A DNA stretch of 64,000 nucleotides from Pseudomaricurvus albidus (GCF_018863235.1 NZ_JAHKRS010000006.1:62001-126000), one strand, 5' to 3'; shown: positions 17,313-26,256, numbered from the stretch's first letter. The notes: generated by a model not told the origin, from the letters alone. Numbers and translations: made by a program.

Positions 17313-17322
17313 GGATGCTGAA

Positions 17323-17748
17323 GTGAAGTTTAAACGACAGCTTCAGACGGAAGACTCCGTCAACCTGACGCCCCTGATCGATGTGGTCTTTTTGCTGCTG
17401 ATCTTCTTTATGGTGTCGACCACCTTTACCAAAGAAACCCATCTGACCGTCGACCTCCCGGAAGCCAATGGCGAGCCTGCGTTAAAGAATGACAAGGTCA
17501 TGGACATTCTGATCGCTGCCGACGGCAGCTATTCGGTCAACGGTCAGTCTTTGATCAACAAGAAGCCGGAAACCCTCAGATCTGCCCTGGAGAAATTGTC
17601 AGAAGGGGATAATTCGGCTCCTCTGACGATCACGGCCGATGCCAAATCCAGCCACCAGGCGGTGGTGACGGCCATGGATGTCGCTGGTCAGCTGGGCTTT
17701 ATTCATCTCAGTATCACCACCCGTAAACCCACAGAAGACGGCGAATAG
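17323..17748 (+). CDS. exbD: ExbD/TolR-family biopolymer transport protein
   Basis: The protein has 141 residues and a GTG start. A single N-terminal membrane helix carries the family's essential aspartate in LTPLIDVVFLLLIFFM, followed by a periplasmic ExbD domain ending KPTEDGE. It partners the ExbB-like protein encoded 10 bp upstream. The stop is one base away from the GTG start of lpxK, indicating a tightly packed operon and probable translational coupling. Confidence 0.9.
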   Translation: MKFKRQLQTEDSVNLTPLIDVVFLLLIFFMVSTTFTKETHLTVDLPEANGEPALKNDKVMDILIAADGSYSVNGQSLINKKPETLRSALEKLSEGDNSAPLTITADAKSSHQAVVTAMDVAGQLGFIHLSITTRKPTEDGE

Positions 17749-17749
17749 C

Positions 17750-18781
17750 GTGGCTGCGCCCAAATCCAGTCATTCCAGAGAAGCCTTCTGGCTGGATGCC
17801 TGGTATCAGGGGCGGTGGTGGTTGTGGCTGTTGTGGCCGTTGAGTCTGTTACTGCGCTTGCTGGCCGGTGTTCGCCGTCGTCGTTTGCAGAAGCGGGCCA
17901 CGCCTTTTTCTGCGCCGGTGATTGTTGTCGGCAATATTACACTCGGTGGCACCGGCAAAACCCCGGTGATCATCGCCCTGGTCCGCTACCTCAAAGCGCA
18001 GGGGCTGCGACCGGGTGTCATCAGCCGTGGTTACGGCGGATCTGCACCATCCTATCCTTATTTTGTCAGCGCCACGTCCCCGGTGTCCGAGAGTGGTGAT
18101 GAGCCACTGCTGATCGCCATGGAAGCCGATTGCCCCGTGATGGTCGGGGCTGACCGCAACGCCTCTGTCCAGAAATTGATCAACGAGCATCAGTGTAACG
18201 TCATCTTGAGCGATGACGGCATGCAGCATTACAAGTTGTCCCGCCAGTGGGAGATCTGTTTGCTGGATGGCGCAAGGCTGCTGGGCAATGGGCTGTGTCT
18301 GCCCGCTGGGCCGTTGCGTGAAGGGCCAGAAAGGTTGCAAGAAGTCGACTGCGTGATTGTTAATGGTTCAAAGCAGGGTGTTTCTGTGAATGGGGTAGAG
18401 GCCCTCCCCATGTCATTGCAGCCCACAGCCTGGTGCAATGTGCAGACCGGAGAGCAGTTGCCGCTGGACGCTTTGCCGTTTGCAGGCGATACAGTGGTCA
18501 ATGCGGTGACCGGGATTGGCAATCCTGACCGTTTTTACAAAACCCTGCAGGGTCTGGGCATTGCCGTAAGAGGGCAGTCTTTCCCGGATCATCACGCGTT
18601 TCACGCGGAAGATCTGGCCTATGTGGGTTCCCGACCCCTTCTGATGACCGCCAAGGATGCGGTAAAATGCCAGTCCTTTGCCAAGCCGGATTGGTGGTAT
18701 CTGTCGGTCGAAGCCGACTTGCCCGCGCAATTCTACGACCAGTTTTCTGAGTTTTTGTCGAAATCCGGTCTGGTTGGCTAA
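17750..18781 (+). CDS. lpxK: Tetraacyldisaccharide 4'-kinase (lipid A)
   Basis: The protein has 343 residues from GTG at 17750. The open frame runs back into exbD, but this start abuts its stop and gives normal length. The N-terminal membrane-associated helix (WWLWLLWPLSLLLRLLAGV) is followed by the P-loop LGGTGKTP and the LSDDGMQHYKL motif with the catalytic Asp. It phosphorylates the 4' position of the lipid A precursor at the inner membrane. The small Trm112-like gene that often follows lpxK before kdsB is absent from the 54-bp gap. Confidence 0.93.
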   Translation: MAAPKSSHSREAFWLDAWYQGRWWLWLLWPLSLLLRLLAGVRRRRLQKRATPFSAPVIVVGNITLGGTGKTPVIIALVRYLKAQGLRPGVISRGYGGSAPSYPYFVSATSPVSESGDEPLLIAMEADCPVMVGADRNASVQKLINEHQCNVILSDDGMQHYKLSRQWEICLLDGARLLGNGLCLPAGPLREGPERLQEVDCVIVNGSKQGVSVNGVEALPMSLQPTAWCNVQTGEQLPLDALPFAGDTVVNAVTGIGNPDRFYKTLQGLGIAVRGQSFPDHHAFHAEDLAYVGSRPLLMTAKDAVKCQSFAKPDWWYLSVEADLPAQFYDQFSEFLSKSGLVG

Positions 18782-18835
18782 CATATTCATTAAGCGGGCT
18801 GAGCCTCACGCCCCATTACTTATCGAGATTCTTTA

Positions 18836-19609
18836 ATGAAGTTTACCGTCGTCATCCCTGCACGCTATGCCTCAACCCGTTTGCCCGCAAAACCCTTGAA
18901 GGACATTGCCGGCAAACCGATGATTCAGTGGGTGTATGAGCAGGCGCTTTTGAGTGACGCCAGTCAGGTGGTCATCGCGACTGATGATCAGCGCATTGCA
19001 GATGTTGTTGAAGGCTTTGGCGGCAAGTTCTGCATGACCTCAGACAAGCATGAGTCGGGCACGGACCGTCTGCAGGAAGTCGCCGACCAGCTGGGTCTCG
19101 ATGACAGTGATATTGTGGTCAATGTGCAGGGCGACGAGCCGCTGATTCCCCCGTCTGTGATTAATCAGGTGGCTTTGAACCTGGCGAATGCACAAGGCGC
19201 CAGCGTGGCAACCCTGAGCGAACCCATTCACGATAAGGCGGACTTTCTGAACCCCAATGTCGTGAAGGTCGTGGCGGACAAAAATGGTCTCGCCCTGTAT
19301 TTCAGCCGTTCCTCCATGCCCTGGCCGCGGGATGAATTCGCCAAAGGCGTCGAGACTGCTGCGTTGCCCGATAGCAGCCTGTTTCAGCGACACATTGGCA
19401 TTTACGCCTACCGTGTCAGCCTGCTCAATCAGTTTGTCGAATGGCCGGTCGCTCCCATTGAATCACTCGAATGTCTGGAGCAGCTGAGAGTCCTGTGGAA
19501 TGGTCACCGGATTCATGTGCAGGAGGCCGTCGAGGCCGTCCCCGGAGGCGTGGATACCGAAGAAGACTTGCAGCGCGTACGCCAGTATTTGGCGGCTGCC
19601 AGTAGTTAA
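18836..19609 (+). CDS. kdsB: 3-deoxy-manno-octulosonate cytidylyltransferase
   Basis: The protein has 257 residues. It shows the nucleotidyltransferase signature [22 protein letters not shown], then [25 protein letters not shown] and HIGIYAYR. It activates Kdo as CMP-Kdo for the lipopolysaccharide inner core. The gene follows lpxK after 54 bp with TTCTTTA before the ATG and no strong ribosome site. It precedes the phosphatase gene by 27 bp. Confidence 0.95.
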   Translation: MKFTVVIPARYASTRLPAKPLKDIAGKPMIQWVYEQALLSDASQVVIATDDQRIADVVEGFGGKFCMTSDKHESGTDRLQEVADQLGLDDSDIVVNVQGDEPLIPPSVINQVALNLANAQGASVATLSEPIHDKADFLNPNVVKVVADKNGLALYFSRSSMPWPRDEFAKGVETAALPDSSLFQRHIGIYAYRVSLLNQFVEWPVAPIESLECLEQLRVLWNGHRIHVQEAVEAVPGGVDTEEDLQRVRQYLAAASS

Positions 19610-19636
19610 AAACCAAAGCAGAGGTTTCGTACTCCC

Positions 19637-20110
19637 ATGATCAAAGTGATGTTTGTTTGTCTGGGCAATATTTGCCGCTCGCCAACCGCACAGGGTGTGT
19701 TTTCCGGGTTGGTGAAAGCAAGGGGCCTGGACGACAAAATATTCGTGGACTCATCGGGCACCAGCAACTGGCACATTGGCGAGCCGCCCGATCCCCGTTC
19801 TGTGGCCATGGCGCTTGAACGCGGGGTCGACCTGAGTTCGCTGCGTGGCAGTCAGGTGACGCGGGAAGACTTCGATACCTTTGATTATATTTTGGCGATG
19901 GACAAACAAAACCTGTCGAATTTAAGAGCCATCGCCCCCGCAGACTACACGGGGCATCTGGATCTGTTTCTGCGTTTTGACGCGTCCTCTCAAGTCGAAG
20001 AAGTGCCAGACCCGTATTATGGTGGCGAGTCCGGATTTATTCATGTTGTGGATTTAATCGAAGCGGCGTCCGAGGGGTTGCTGCAACATATTGTTGATCA
20101 TAAGTTCTAA
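19637..20110 (+). CDS. Low-molecular-weight protein-tyrosine phosphatase
   Basis: The protein has 157 residues. The active-site loop is VCLGNICRSP with nucleophile Cys8 and Arg14 (C-x5-R-S), and the acid/base aspartate is in VPDPYYGG. These are all the residues expected for LMW-PTP/arsenate-reductase-like phosphatases. The conserved position between kdsB and murB matches Pseudomonas and points to a housekeeping envelope-linked phosphatase rather than a capsule-specific Wzb. Confidence 0.92.
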   Translation: MIKVMFVCLGNICRSPTAQGVFSGLVKARGLDDKIFVDSSGTSNWHIGEPPDPRSVAMALERGVDLSSLRGSQVTREDFDTFDYILAMDKQNLSNLRAIAPADYTGHLDLFLRFDASSQVEEVPDPYYGGESGFIHVVDLIEAASEGLLQHIVDHKF

Positions 20111-20171
20111 TTGACGATCATAAATTTTGAATGCTTTGATTTTTTAAGCCTCGTAACAGTGGAAATGCTCA

Positions 20172-21254
20172 ATGGATAATCACTCTGCAATGCCTCTGCC
20201 GACCATGATGCCGTCAGCGTCGTTGCAGTCTCTCAATACCCTGGCGGTGCCTGCGACCGCGGCATTTCTGGCTCGTGTGAGTTCGGTGGAGCAATTGCGC
20301 GCTGTGTTGGCCTGGCGAAAGCAAGAGGCCGGGCAGGGCGATCCGTTGCCGATCATGGCGTTGGGAGGCGGCAGCAACGTGGTGTTGGCTGCGGATTTTC
20401 CCGGACTGGTATTGCAGATCGACATTCAGGGGCGCGACATCATTGCCGAAGATGATGATTATGTCTGGCTGAAAGTGGGCGCCGGTGAAAACTGGCATCA
20501 ACTGGTGGAGTTCTGCATGAACTTTCACTACTGGGGATTGGAAAATCTGGCTCTCATTCCCGGCTCGGTGGGTGCGGCCCCTATTCAGAATATCGGTGCC
20601 TACGGTGTCGAGTTGTGTGATTACTTCTCTGAACTCAGTGCTGTCGAGATCAAAAGTGGTCTCAGTGTGAACTTCGACAAAACTGCCTGCCGTTTTGGTT
20701 ATCGGGACAGTATTTTCAAGCAGCAAATGAAGGATCGCTACATCATTACTTCGGTGACTTTCAAACTCAGAAAAGAGCCCGCCGTTGTGTGTGAATATCC
20801 CGCGTTAAAGCAATTTTTTGAACAGCAGTCAGAAGAGGGGCTTGAGTACGGTGTCGAGCCGCCTTCGCCGCACCGGGTATTCGATGCGGTTTGCAGTATT
20901 CGTCAAAGCAAACTCCCGGACCCTGATGTGATTCCCAATGTGGGCAGCTTTTTCAAAAACCCGGTCGTCACTCAGGAGCAGTACCAGAACTTGCAGCAGC
21001 AACATGAAGGTCTGGTAGGTTACCCGGTTGAGAATGGTCAAATAAAGCTGGCGGCGGGTTGGTTGATTGATCAGGCCGGCTGGCGGGGTTATCAGCAAAA
21101 CTCGGTGGGTGTTCACAAAGATCAGGCGCTGGTGTTGGTCAATCCGGGTCATGCCAGTGGCGCAGAAATTTTGCTTCTGGCCAAAAAGATTCAAGACGAC
21201 ATCAAGGCCAAATTTGGTGTGGTTTTAGAGGTTGAGCCTCGTATCTATCAGTAA
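20172..21254 (+). CDS. murB: UDP-N-acetylenolpyruvoylglucosamine reductase
   Basis: The protein has 360 residues with the type I MurB layout. The FAD-binding part has ALGGGSNVVLAADFPG and PGSVGAAPIQNIGAYGVEL, followed by GYRDSIFK and a C-terminal PNVGSFFKNPVV segment with the proton-donor Ser. It makes UDP-MurNAc for peptidoglycan. The annotated start adds about 15 residues relative to a typical MurB; an internal Met (MMPSASLQS) is an alternative. The last codons and stop are the first copy of a threefold 17-bp tandem repeat. Confidence 0.93.
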   Translation: MDNHSAMPLPTMMPSASLQSLNTLAVPATAAFLARVSSVEQLRAVLAWRKQEAGQGDPLPIMALGGGSNVVLAADFPGLVLQIDIQGRDIIAEDDDYVWLKVGAGENWHQLVEFCMNFHYWGLENLALIPGSVGAAPIQNIGAYGVELCDYFSELSAVEIKSGLSVNFDKTACRFGYRDSIFKQQMKDRYIITSVTFKLRKEPAVVCEYPALKQFFEQQSEEGLEYGVEPPSPHRVFDAVCSIRQSKLPDPDVIPNVGSFFKNPVVTQEQYQNLQQQHEGLVGYPVENGQIKLAAGWLIDQAGWRGYQQNSVGVHKDQALVLVNPGHASGAEILLLAKKIQDDIKAKFGVVLEVEPRIYQ

Positions 21255-21288
21255 CTCGTATCTATCAGTAACTCGTATCTATCAGTAA
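21238..21288. repeat. Three perfect 17-bp copies spanning the murB stop codon
   Basis: CTCGTATCTATCAGTAA occurs at 21238-21254, 21255-21271 and 21272-21288 without mismatch. The TAA closing copy one is the murB stop, and the other copies lie in the intergenic region. Identity of all three copies implies a recent slippage expansion. Confidence 0.97.
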
Positions 21289-21293
21289 ATTGA

Positions 21294-21343
21294 TCGATGA
21301 GTTGTGCAGGGCGCATTAAACGACTCATTTAACAACTCATCGA
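21294..21343. promoter_or_regulatory. 12-bp perfect inverted repeat between murB and alkB
   Basis: TCGATGAGTTGT at 21294-21305 is matched by ACAACTCATCGA at 21332-21343, with a 26-bp loop. There is no T run next to it, so it is not a standard terminator. It lies 45 bp before the alkB start and could be an operator or an mRNA hairpin. Confidence 0.6.
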
Positions 21344-21387
21344 GTTATCTGCCGTTGAGGAGTAAACTCTACCCGGCGAAGTAAAGT

Positions 21388-22062
21388 ATGCGGGGTGACA
21401 TGGCAAATAGTAAGCAACCATCGCTGTTTGATGATGACGCAGCTAATGAATCTGTGCCTCAGCGAATCGAATTGCCGGATGGTGAACTGACTCTGTATCC
21501 GCACTGGATCACCGATAAACAAGTGGCTGCGTTGTTTGATCAGCTGGAACAGCAGGTGCCCTGGGAGCAATCGACGATTCAGATGTATGGTCGTCCGGTG
21601 CAGATCCCGCGTCTCAATGCCTGGTTTGGTGATGAAGGGTGTGATTATCAGTATTCGGGTTATCAGTTACCTTTGCATCCATGGCTGGCGCCTTTGACTG
21701 AGTTGCGCCAGCGTCTGCACCAAGAGTTGGGCATCACCACAAATTCTGTATTGGTAAACCTGTATCGCAATGGGCAGGACAGTGTCGGCTGGCACAGTGA
21801 CGATGAGCCAGAGCTGGGACGGGATCCGGTCATTGCTTCCATTAGCCTGGGCGGCGAAAGACGATTCAGTTTGAAACATCGTCGTCACAAATCAGTGAAA
21901 CCCTTACATCTGTCGCTGCCGTCGGGTTCACTGTTGGTGATGTCCGGGCAAACACAGCATCATTGGCATCATTGTTTGCCCAAAATGCAAAGCATGACAG
22001 AGCCCAGAATCAACCTTACATTTCGACAGGTCTTTCCGGGATTTCGACGGTCATCAAAGTGA
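21388..22062 (+). CDS. AlkB-family Fe(II)/2-oxoglutarate dioxygenase (DNA alkylation repair)
   Basis: The protein has 224 residues. The iron ligands appear as HxD in WHSDDE and a distal His in QTQHHWHHC. The 2-oxoglutarate/substrate arginines are in RINLTFR. This NLYRNGQDSVGWHSD pattern is closer to ALKBH2/3-like bacterial AlkB proteins than to E. coli AlkB. It removes alkyl lesions such as 1-methyladenine by oxidative demethylation. A second ATG at 21400 has GGGGTG just upstream and may be the true start, shortening the product by four residues. Confidence 0.88.
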   Translation: MRGDMANSKQPSLFDDDAANESVPQRIELPDGELTLYPHWITDKQVAALFDQLEQQVPWEQSTIQMYGRPVQIPRLNAWFGDEGCDYQYSGYQLPLHPWLAPLTELRQRLHQELGITTNSVLVNLYRNGQDSVGWHSDDEPELGRDPVIASISLGGERRFSLKHRRHKSVKPLHLSLPSGSLLVMSGQTQHHWHHCLPKMQSMTEPRINLTFRQVFPGFRRSSK

Positions 22063-22325
22063 AACAAAGTGTGAGCCAGTTCCTGTTTCGTACTAGACAT
22101 AATGGAAGTGGCTCAGATATTACTGGAATAATGTTTTTGGCATTAAAATCCTTTTTGTAGCGGGGTAAAAACTATAAAATCGCTGCTATCAGGTGAGTGG
22201 TGCTAGGATTCGCGAAAGCCAAGTGGTACATTCAGAAACTATCAAGGAACCTGTCTCGTCATCATGGAACAAGAAGATTAAATTATTTTGCAGAGTCCAG
22301 TGAGTTTGGGGCCGGAGACGTTACT

Positions 22326-22979
22326 TTGACTAAAATATTGGTGGTCGATGACCACGAACTTGTGCGCATGGGATTGGTCAGAATGCTATCCGATGTCACC
22401 GAGTTCGATGTAGTAGGTGAGGCTTGTTGTGGGGAAGAAGCCTCAAGCCTGACACGTGACCTGGCACCAGACGTTGTACTGATGGACGTTAAAATGCCTG
22501 GCATAGGGGGCATTGAAGCAACCAAGAAGCTTCTGGCCGTGCATGACTACGTAAAAATCATTGCGGTTACCGCGTGCGATGATGATCTGTTTCCTGCGCG
22601 CTTATTGCAAGCGGGAGCTATGGGCTATGTGACGAAGGGCGCAGATCTCAATGAAATGATCAAGGCGATCCGCGCTGTGTGCGCCGGTGACCTGTATATG
22701 AGCAACAGTGTGGCTCAGCAACTTGCCCTGAAAAATTTTGGTGGTAGCAAGGTCAAAAAATCACCGTTCGAGACCCTGTCAGAAAGAGAGCTGCAAACAG
22801 CCATGCTGATTGCCACGGGCAAAAAAGCTCAGGAGATTGCGGATACTTTTTGTGTGAGTCCAAAAACCGTCAACAGCTACCGTTATCGTATTTTTGACAA
22901 ACTCAGTATTAACAGTGACGTTGAGCTGGCACTGTTAGCCGTTAAGCATAATATTCTCGATGTCGAGGCTATTCTTTAA
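22326..22979 (+). CDS. gacA: GacA/UvrY-type response regulator
   Basis: The protein has 217 residues from a TTG at 22326 with GGAG upstream. The open frame is longer, but this start gives the classic TKILVVDDHELVRMG opening. The receiver domain has phospho-acceptor Asp in VVLMDVKMPG. The C-terminal LuxR/NarL helix-turn-helix is LSERELQTAMLIATGKKAQ through VSPKTVNSYRYRIFDKL. Family knowledge: with sensor GacS/BarA it activates small RNAs that sequester RsmA/CsrA. The neighbourhood gacA-uvrC-pgsA is the conserved one. Its stop codon lies in a duplicated 18-bp unit. Confidence 0.9.
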   Translation: MTKILVVDDHELVRMGLVRMLSDVTEFDVVGEACCGEEASSLTRDLAPDVVLMDVKMPGIGGIEATKKLLAVHDYVKIIAVTACDDDLFPARLLQAGAMGYVTKGADLNEMIKAIRAVCAGDLYMSNSVAQQLALKNFGGSKVKKSPFETLSERELQTAMLIATGKKAQEIADTFCVSPKTVNSYRYRIFDKLSINSDVELALLAVKHNILDVEAIL

Positions 22980-22998
22980 TTCGAGGCCATTCTTTAAT
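22963..22998. repeat. Two 18-bp copies spanning the gacA stop codon
   Basis: TCGAGGCTATTCTTTAAT at 22963-22980 is followed directly by TCGAGGCCATTCTTTAAT at 22981-22998, with one mismatch. The first copy holds the gacA stop (TAA at 22977-22979). Confidence 0.92.
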
Positions 22999-23090
22999 TG
23001 GGTGTGTTAGGTGTTTGTTTGAATGTGGCGGTTCTGTAGAGGCCTGTCTTATTAAGGTCAGTCAGTCTGCCTCAGTGGTTTATCCCTTTT

Positions 23091-24974
23091 ATGAATGATC
23101 CGGAATCCAATAATTCTTCCTCGCGAAACTTCTCTGATGAAGTGGCGCCCGACAAGGCATTCGACGCCAAGAGTTTTCTCAAGCAGGTCAGCCGTCAGGC
23201 GGGTGTCTATCAAATGTACGGCTCCGACGGAAAAATCCTGTACGTCGGCAAGGCCAAAAACCTCAAAAGTCGTCTTTCCAGTTACTTTCAGTCCTCCGGT
23301 CTGGCGCCCAAAACCCGGGCTCTGGTGTCCCGCATTCAGCATGTCGAAGTAACCGTCACGCCGACCGAAGCCGAAGCGCTCCTGCTCGAACAAAACCTGA
23401 TCAAGCACCAGCGGCCGCCATTCAATATCCTGCTCAGGGACGACAAGTCCTATCCCTACATCATGTTTACCAGCGGCGATGAGTTTCCCCGACTGGCCAT
23501 GCACCGTGGGGTGAAGCGCAAGGGTGTCAGCTACTTTGGGCCGTTCCCCAATGTGGGGGCAGTCAAATCGAGCCTGTCTTTCCTGCAGAAAACCTTCCGC
23601 CTGCGACAGTGCGAAGACAGCGTGTTCCAAAACCGTACGCGTCCCTGCCTGCAGTTTCAGATCAATCGCTGCACCGCACCGTGTGTCGGCTATATCGATG
23701 AAGAAACCTACCGCGAAGACATTCGCCACGCCGAGATGTTTCTGCTGGGCAAAAGTCAGGCGCTGGTTACAGAACTCGCCGACCTGATGGAAGCGGCTTC
23801 TAACGAATTGAACTTCGAAAAAGCCGCAGAGTACCGGGATCAGATCTCGGCACTGAAGCGGGTGCAGGCCCAGCAAATTGTCGAAAGCGGCACCGCCGAT
23901 GTGGATGTGGTTGCCTTGCATCAGCAGGGCGAGCTGGTCTGTGTCCATGTGTTGTACATCCGCCAGGGCAGGATTCTCGGCAGCAAGAGCCACTACCCCA
24001 AAGGCCAGATGATGGGCACGGAAAGCGAATTGCTCGAAGCCTTTTTGGGTCAGTTCTATTTGCAGTCTGTCGAGCGAGACTTCCCGAAAGCGGTGCTGTT
24101 AAGCCATGAAGTGGCCAGTGTGGATGTTCTGGCAGAAGCCATCCAGCAGCAGTCAGGGCGTCAGATCACCTTTCAGAACAGCTACCGCGGACAGCGACAA
24201 CAGTGGATGCAACTGGCCGCATCAGCCGCCAAGGAAAACCTGCAAGCCAAGCTGGCCAGCAAGCAGAATACCTTGCAGCGCTTTGAAGCCCTGCAGGATG
24301 CGCTGGGGCTGGAATCCATGCCCGAGCGTCTGGAGTGTTTTGATATCAGCCACAGCCACGGCGAACTGACCGTAGCTTCGTGCGTGGTGTTTGATACCAA
24401 TGGCCCGTTAAAAAGCGATTACCGCCGCTTCAATATTGAAGGCATCACCGGTGGCGACGACTACGCTGCCATGGAGCAGGCGCTGCACCGTCGATACACA
24501 CGGTTGCAAAAAGGCGAGGGGGTCTTGCCCGACATCCTGCTGATCGATGGCGGCAAGGGACAGCTCAACCGTGCCGAGGAAGTGCTGGCAGGCCTGGCGG
24601 TTACCGGAGTACTGATCGTCGGTGTGGCCAAGGGCACAACCCGCAAAGCCGGCTTCGAAACCCTGATTTTACCCAAGGGCGAAGGGGAGATGACCCTGGC
24701 CTCGGATTCCCCGGCCTTGCACCTGATCCAGCACATACGGGATGAGTCCCACCGGTTCGCCATCACCGGCCACAAGCAGCGCAGGGACAAAAAGCGACGT
24801 ACCTCGCGGCTCGAAGATATCCCCGGCATTGGTGCCAAGCGCCGGCGAGAATTACTGAGGCATTTCGGTGGTTTGCAAGGGGTGCAGAAAGCCAGCGTTG
24901 GTGATCTGGCCAAAGTCCCGCTAATTAGCAAAAAAATGGCCGAAGATATTTACAGTGCTCTAAACACCGAGTAA
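23091..24974 (+). CDS. uvrC: Excinuclease ABC subunit C
   Basis: The protein has 627 residues. The N-terminal GIY-YIG nuclease makes the 3' incision (AGVYQMYGSDGKILYVGKAKN). A central UVR motif follows (NFEKAAEYRDQISALKR). The C-terminal RNase H-like nuclease makes the 5' incision (ECFDISHSHGE, LLIDGGKGQLN). A tandem helix-hairpin-helix ends the protein (LEDIPGIGAKRRRELLRHFG). All nucleotide-excision nuclease parts are intact. It follows gacA by 111 bp and precedes pgsA by 86 bp. Confidence 0.96.
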   Translation: MNDPESNNSSSRNFSDEVAPDKAFDAKSFLKQVSRQAGVYQMYGSDGKILYVGKAKNLKSRLSSYFQSSGLAPKTRALVSRIQHVEVTVTPTEAEALLLEQNLIKHQRPPFNILLRDDKSYPYIMFTSGDEFPRLAMHRGVKRKGVSYFGPFPNVGAVKSSLSFLQKTFRLRQCEDSVFQNRTRPCLQFQINRCTAPCVGYIDEETYREDIRHAEMFLLGKSQALVTELADLMEAASNELNFEKAAEYRDQISALKRVQAQQIVESGTADVDVVALHQQGELVCVHVLYIRQGRILGSKSHYPKGQMMGTESELLEAFLGQFYLQSVERDFPKAVLLSHEVASVDVLAEAIQQQSGRQITFQNSYRGQRQQWMQLAASAAKENLQAKLASKQNTLQRFEALQDALGLESMPERLECFDISHSHGELTVASCVVFDTNGPLKSDYRRFNIEGITGGDDYAAMEQALHRRYTRLQKGEGVLPDILLIDGGKGQLNRAEEVLAGLAVTGVLIVGVAKGTTRKAGFETLILPKGEGEMTLASDSPALHLIQHIRDESHRFAITGHKQRRDKKRRTSRLEDIPGIGAKRRRELLRHFGGLQGVQKASVGDLAKVPLISKKMAEDIYSALNTE

Positions 24975-25060
24975 GTTGCAGCGTGCGAATGACACTGATG
25001 CCTTTCAGTGCTGCCCACCAGAATTGAAGACCAGCCCTGTGTTGGTAATATTGAGTAGTT

Positions 25061-25621
25061 ATGACACTTGCTAACCAGCTGACTTTATTTCGTATTATCC
25101 TGATCCCGCTCTTGGTTGTTGTCTTTTACTTGCCGTTTGAGTGGAGCTTTCCTGTCTCTTCCATCATCTTCTCCATCGCTGCCATCACCGATTGGCTGGA
25201 TGGCTATGTCGCCAGAAAGTACGATCAATCCACGCCGTTTGGAGCCTTCCTCGACCCGGTCGCCGACAAACTGATGGTGGCCGTGGCCCTGGTCTTGCTG
25301 GTCGGAGTGCACGGCAGCGCCTGGTTTGTAATACCGGCGGTGATTATTGTCGGGCGCGAGATCGTCATCTCGGCCCTGCGGGAATGGATGGCCGAACTGG
25401 GCAAGCGTGCCAGTGTTGCCGTCTCTTACCTTGGCAAGATCAAGACCACCGCCCAGATGGCCGCCATCATTGTCTTGCTGGCCTTTGATCCTGCGCTTTA
25501 CCCGACCTGGATGATCATTGGCTACATCACCCTCTATATCGCAGCAGGGCTGACACTGTGGTCTATGATTATCTATCTGAAAGCCGCCTGGCCTGAGCTG
25601 ATGTCCAAAGAGCATCGGTAA
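25061..25621 (+). CDS. pgsA: CDP-diacylglycerol-glycerol-3-phosphate 3-phosphatidyltransferase
   Basis: The protein has 186 residues with several membrane helices. The CDP-alcohol phosphotransferase motif DG-x2-AR-x8-G-x3-D-x3-D is exact (DGYVAR through FLDPVADK). It makes phosphatidylglycerophosphate, the precursor of phosphatidylglycerol and cardiolipin, in the inner membrane. It ends the gacA-uvrC-pgsA series, before the tRNA genes. Confidence 0.95.
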   Translation: MTLANQLTLFRIILIPLLVVVFYLPFEWSFPVSSIIFSIAAITDWLDGYVARKYDQSTPFGAFLDPVADKLMVAVALVLLVGVHGSAWFVIPAVIIVGREIVISALREWMAELGKRASVAVSYLGKIKTTAQMAAIIVLLAFDPALYPTWMIIGYITLYIAAGLTLWSMIIYLKAAWPELMSKEHR

Positions 25622-25689
25622 TGATGGCTCTTGTGGTTGGCGAGTATTGTGGCTGTTGGAGCAGGGGCTAAAGAAAGCGTATTAACTCC

Positions 25690-25717
25690 TTGACTACAAA
25701 AGAGATATCCGTAAAAT
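25690..25717 (+). promoter_or_regulatory. Sigma-70 promoter for the tRNA genes
   Basis: TTGACT at 25690-25695 and TAAAAT at 25712-25717 are separated by 16 bp. Start of transcription would be near 25724, about 100 bp ahead of tRNA-Cys. The strong match fits a stable-RNA promoter. Confidence 0.65.
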
Positions 25718-25827
25718 GCCTCCCACTTCACCACTGGTGAATGCGGTATCAGGCAGACTTTGGGTTCCCTTAAGATTTTGTCGTGATACATCTCAGGAAT
25801 ACTTCTCTTTAGTCTCCTGAACTTGAA

Positions 25828-25901
25828 GGCGCGGTGGCAGAGTGGTCATGCAGCGGACTGCAACTCCGTGTACGCCGGTTCGATTCCGACCCGCGCCTCC
25901 A
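25828..25901 (+). tRNA. tRNA-Cys (GCA)
   Basis: A 74-nt cloverleaf including an encoded CCA at 25899-25901. The acceptor arms GGCGCGG and CCGCGCC pair perfectly. The anticodon loop CTGCAAC gives anticodon GCA, and the T loop is GGTTCGATTCC. It follows pgsA as in other gammaproteobacteria; the tRNA-Gly often found with it is not seen. Confidence 0.96.
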
Positions 25902-26035
25902 CTAATTTCCAACAACTCAGACCCTGTCTGGCTTGTACCAGCCAAACCCACCCCCGGCGTTTGGTGATGTCGTTAGAAGACATAATCTGACGATAGCAAG
26001 TAGGGCCCAATCCCTACTATAAAAAAACCTTCCTC

Positions 26036-26122
26036 GCCCGGATGGTGGAATTGGTAGACACAGGAGACTTAAAATCTCCCGACTTCACGGTCGTGCCGGT
26101 TCAAGTCCGGCTCCGGGCACCA
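26036..26122 (+). tRNA. tRNA-Leu (UAA)
   Basis: An 87-nt tRNA with a long variable arm and encoded CCA at 26120-26122. The acceptor GCCCGGA pairs with TCCGGGC. The anticodon stem GGAGA/TCTCC encloses CTTAAAA, anticodon TAA in DNA. It sits at the left edge of the accessory region, and leucine tRNA genes are frequent integration targets. No duplicated 3' end was seen near 34.8 kb. Confidence 0.96.
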
Positions 26123-26181
26123 TTCAAAGATTCTGACTTCCAATCGCTGGCTTCATCCTTTCTGAATAGTGTTTTTACCTT

Positions 26182-26197
26182 TTCGAAACGTTTCGAA
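26182..26197. promoter_or_regulatory. Perfect 16-bp palindrome TTCGAAACGTTTCGAA
   Basis: The site lies 60 bp after tRNA-Leu in a 172-bp gap that holds no gene. A CG-centred AAACGTTT core is the style of LacI-family operators, but no such regulator is encoded in the window. A perfect 16-bp palindrome is expected about once per 64 kb by chance, so function is unproven. Confidence 0.4.
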
Positions 26198-26256
26198 TCA
26201 CTTGACCGTTTGCGCTGTGTGTTAATGCCCATCCAAAGAAGTGCAACAGCCCAACG

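Noticed and set aside
25999-26026. Hairpin AGTAGGG/CCCTACT between the tRNA genes
   Set aside because: It is followed by A residues, not T, on the transcribed strand, so it is not an intrinsic terminator. It may simply be a processing structure.
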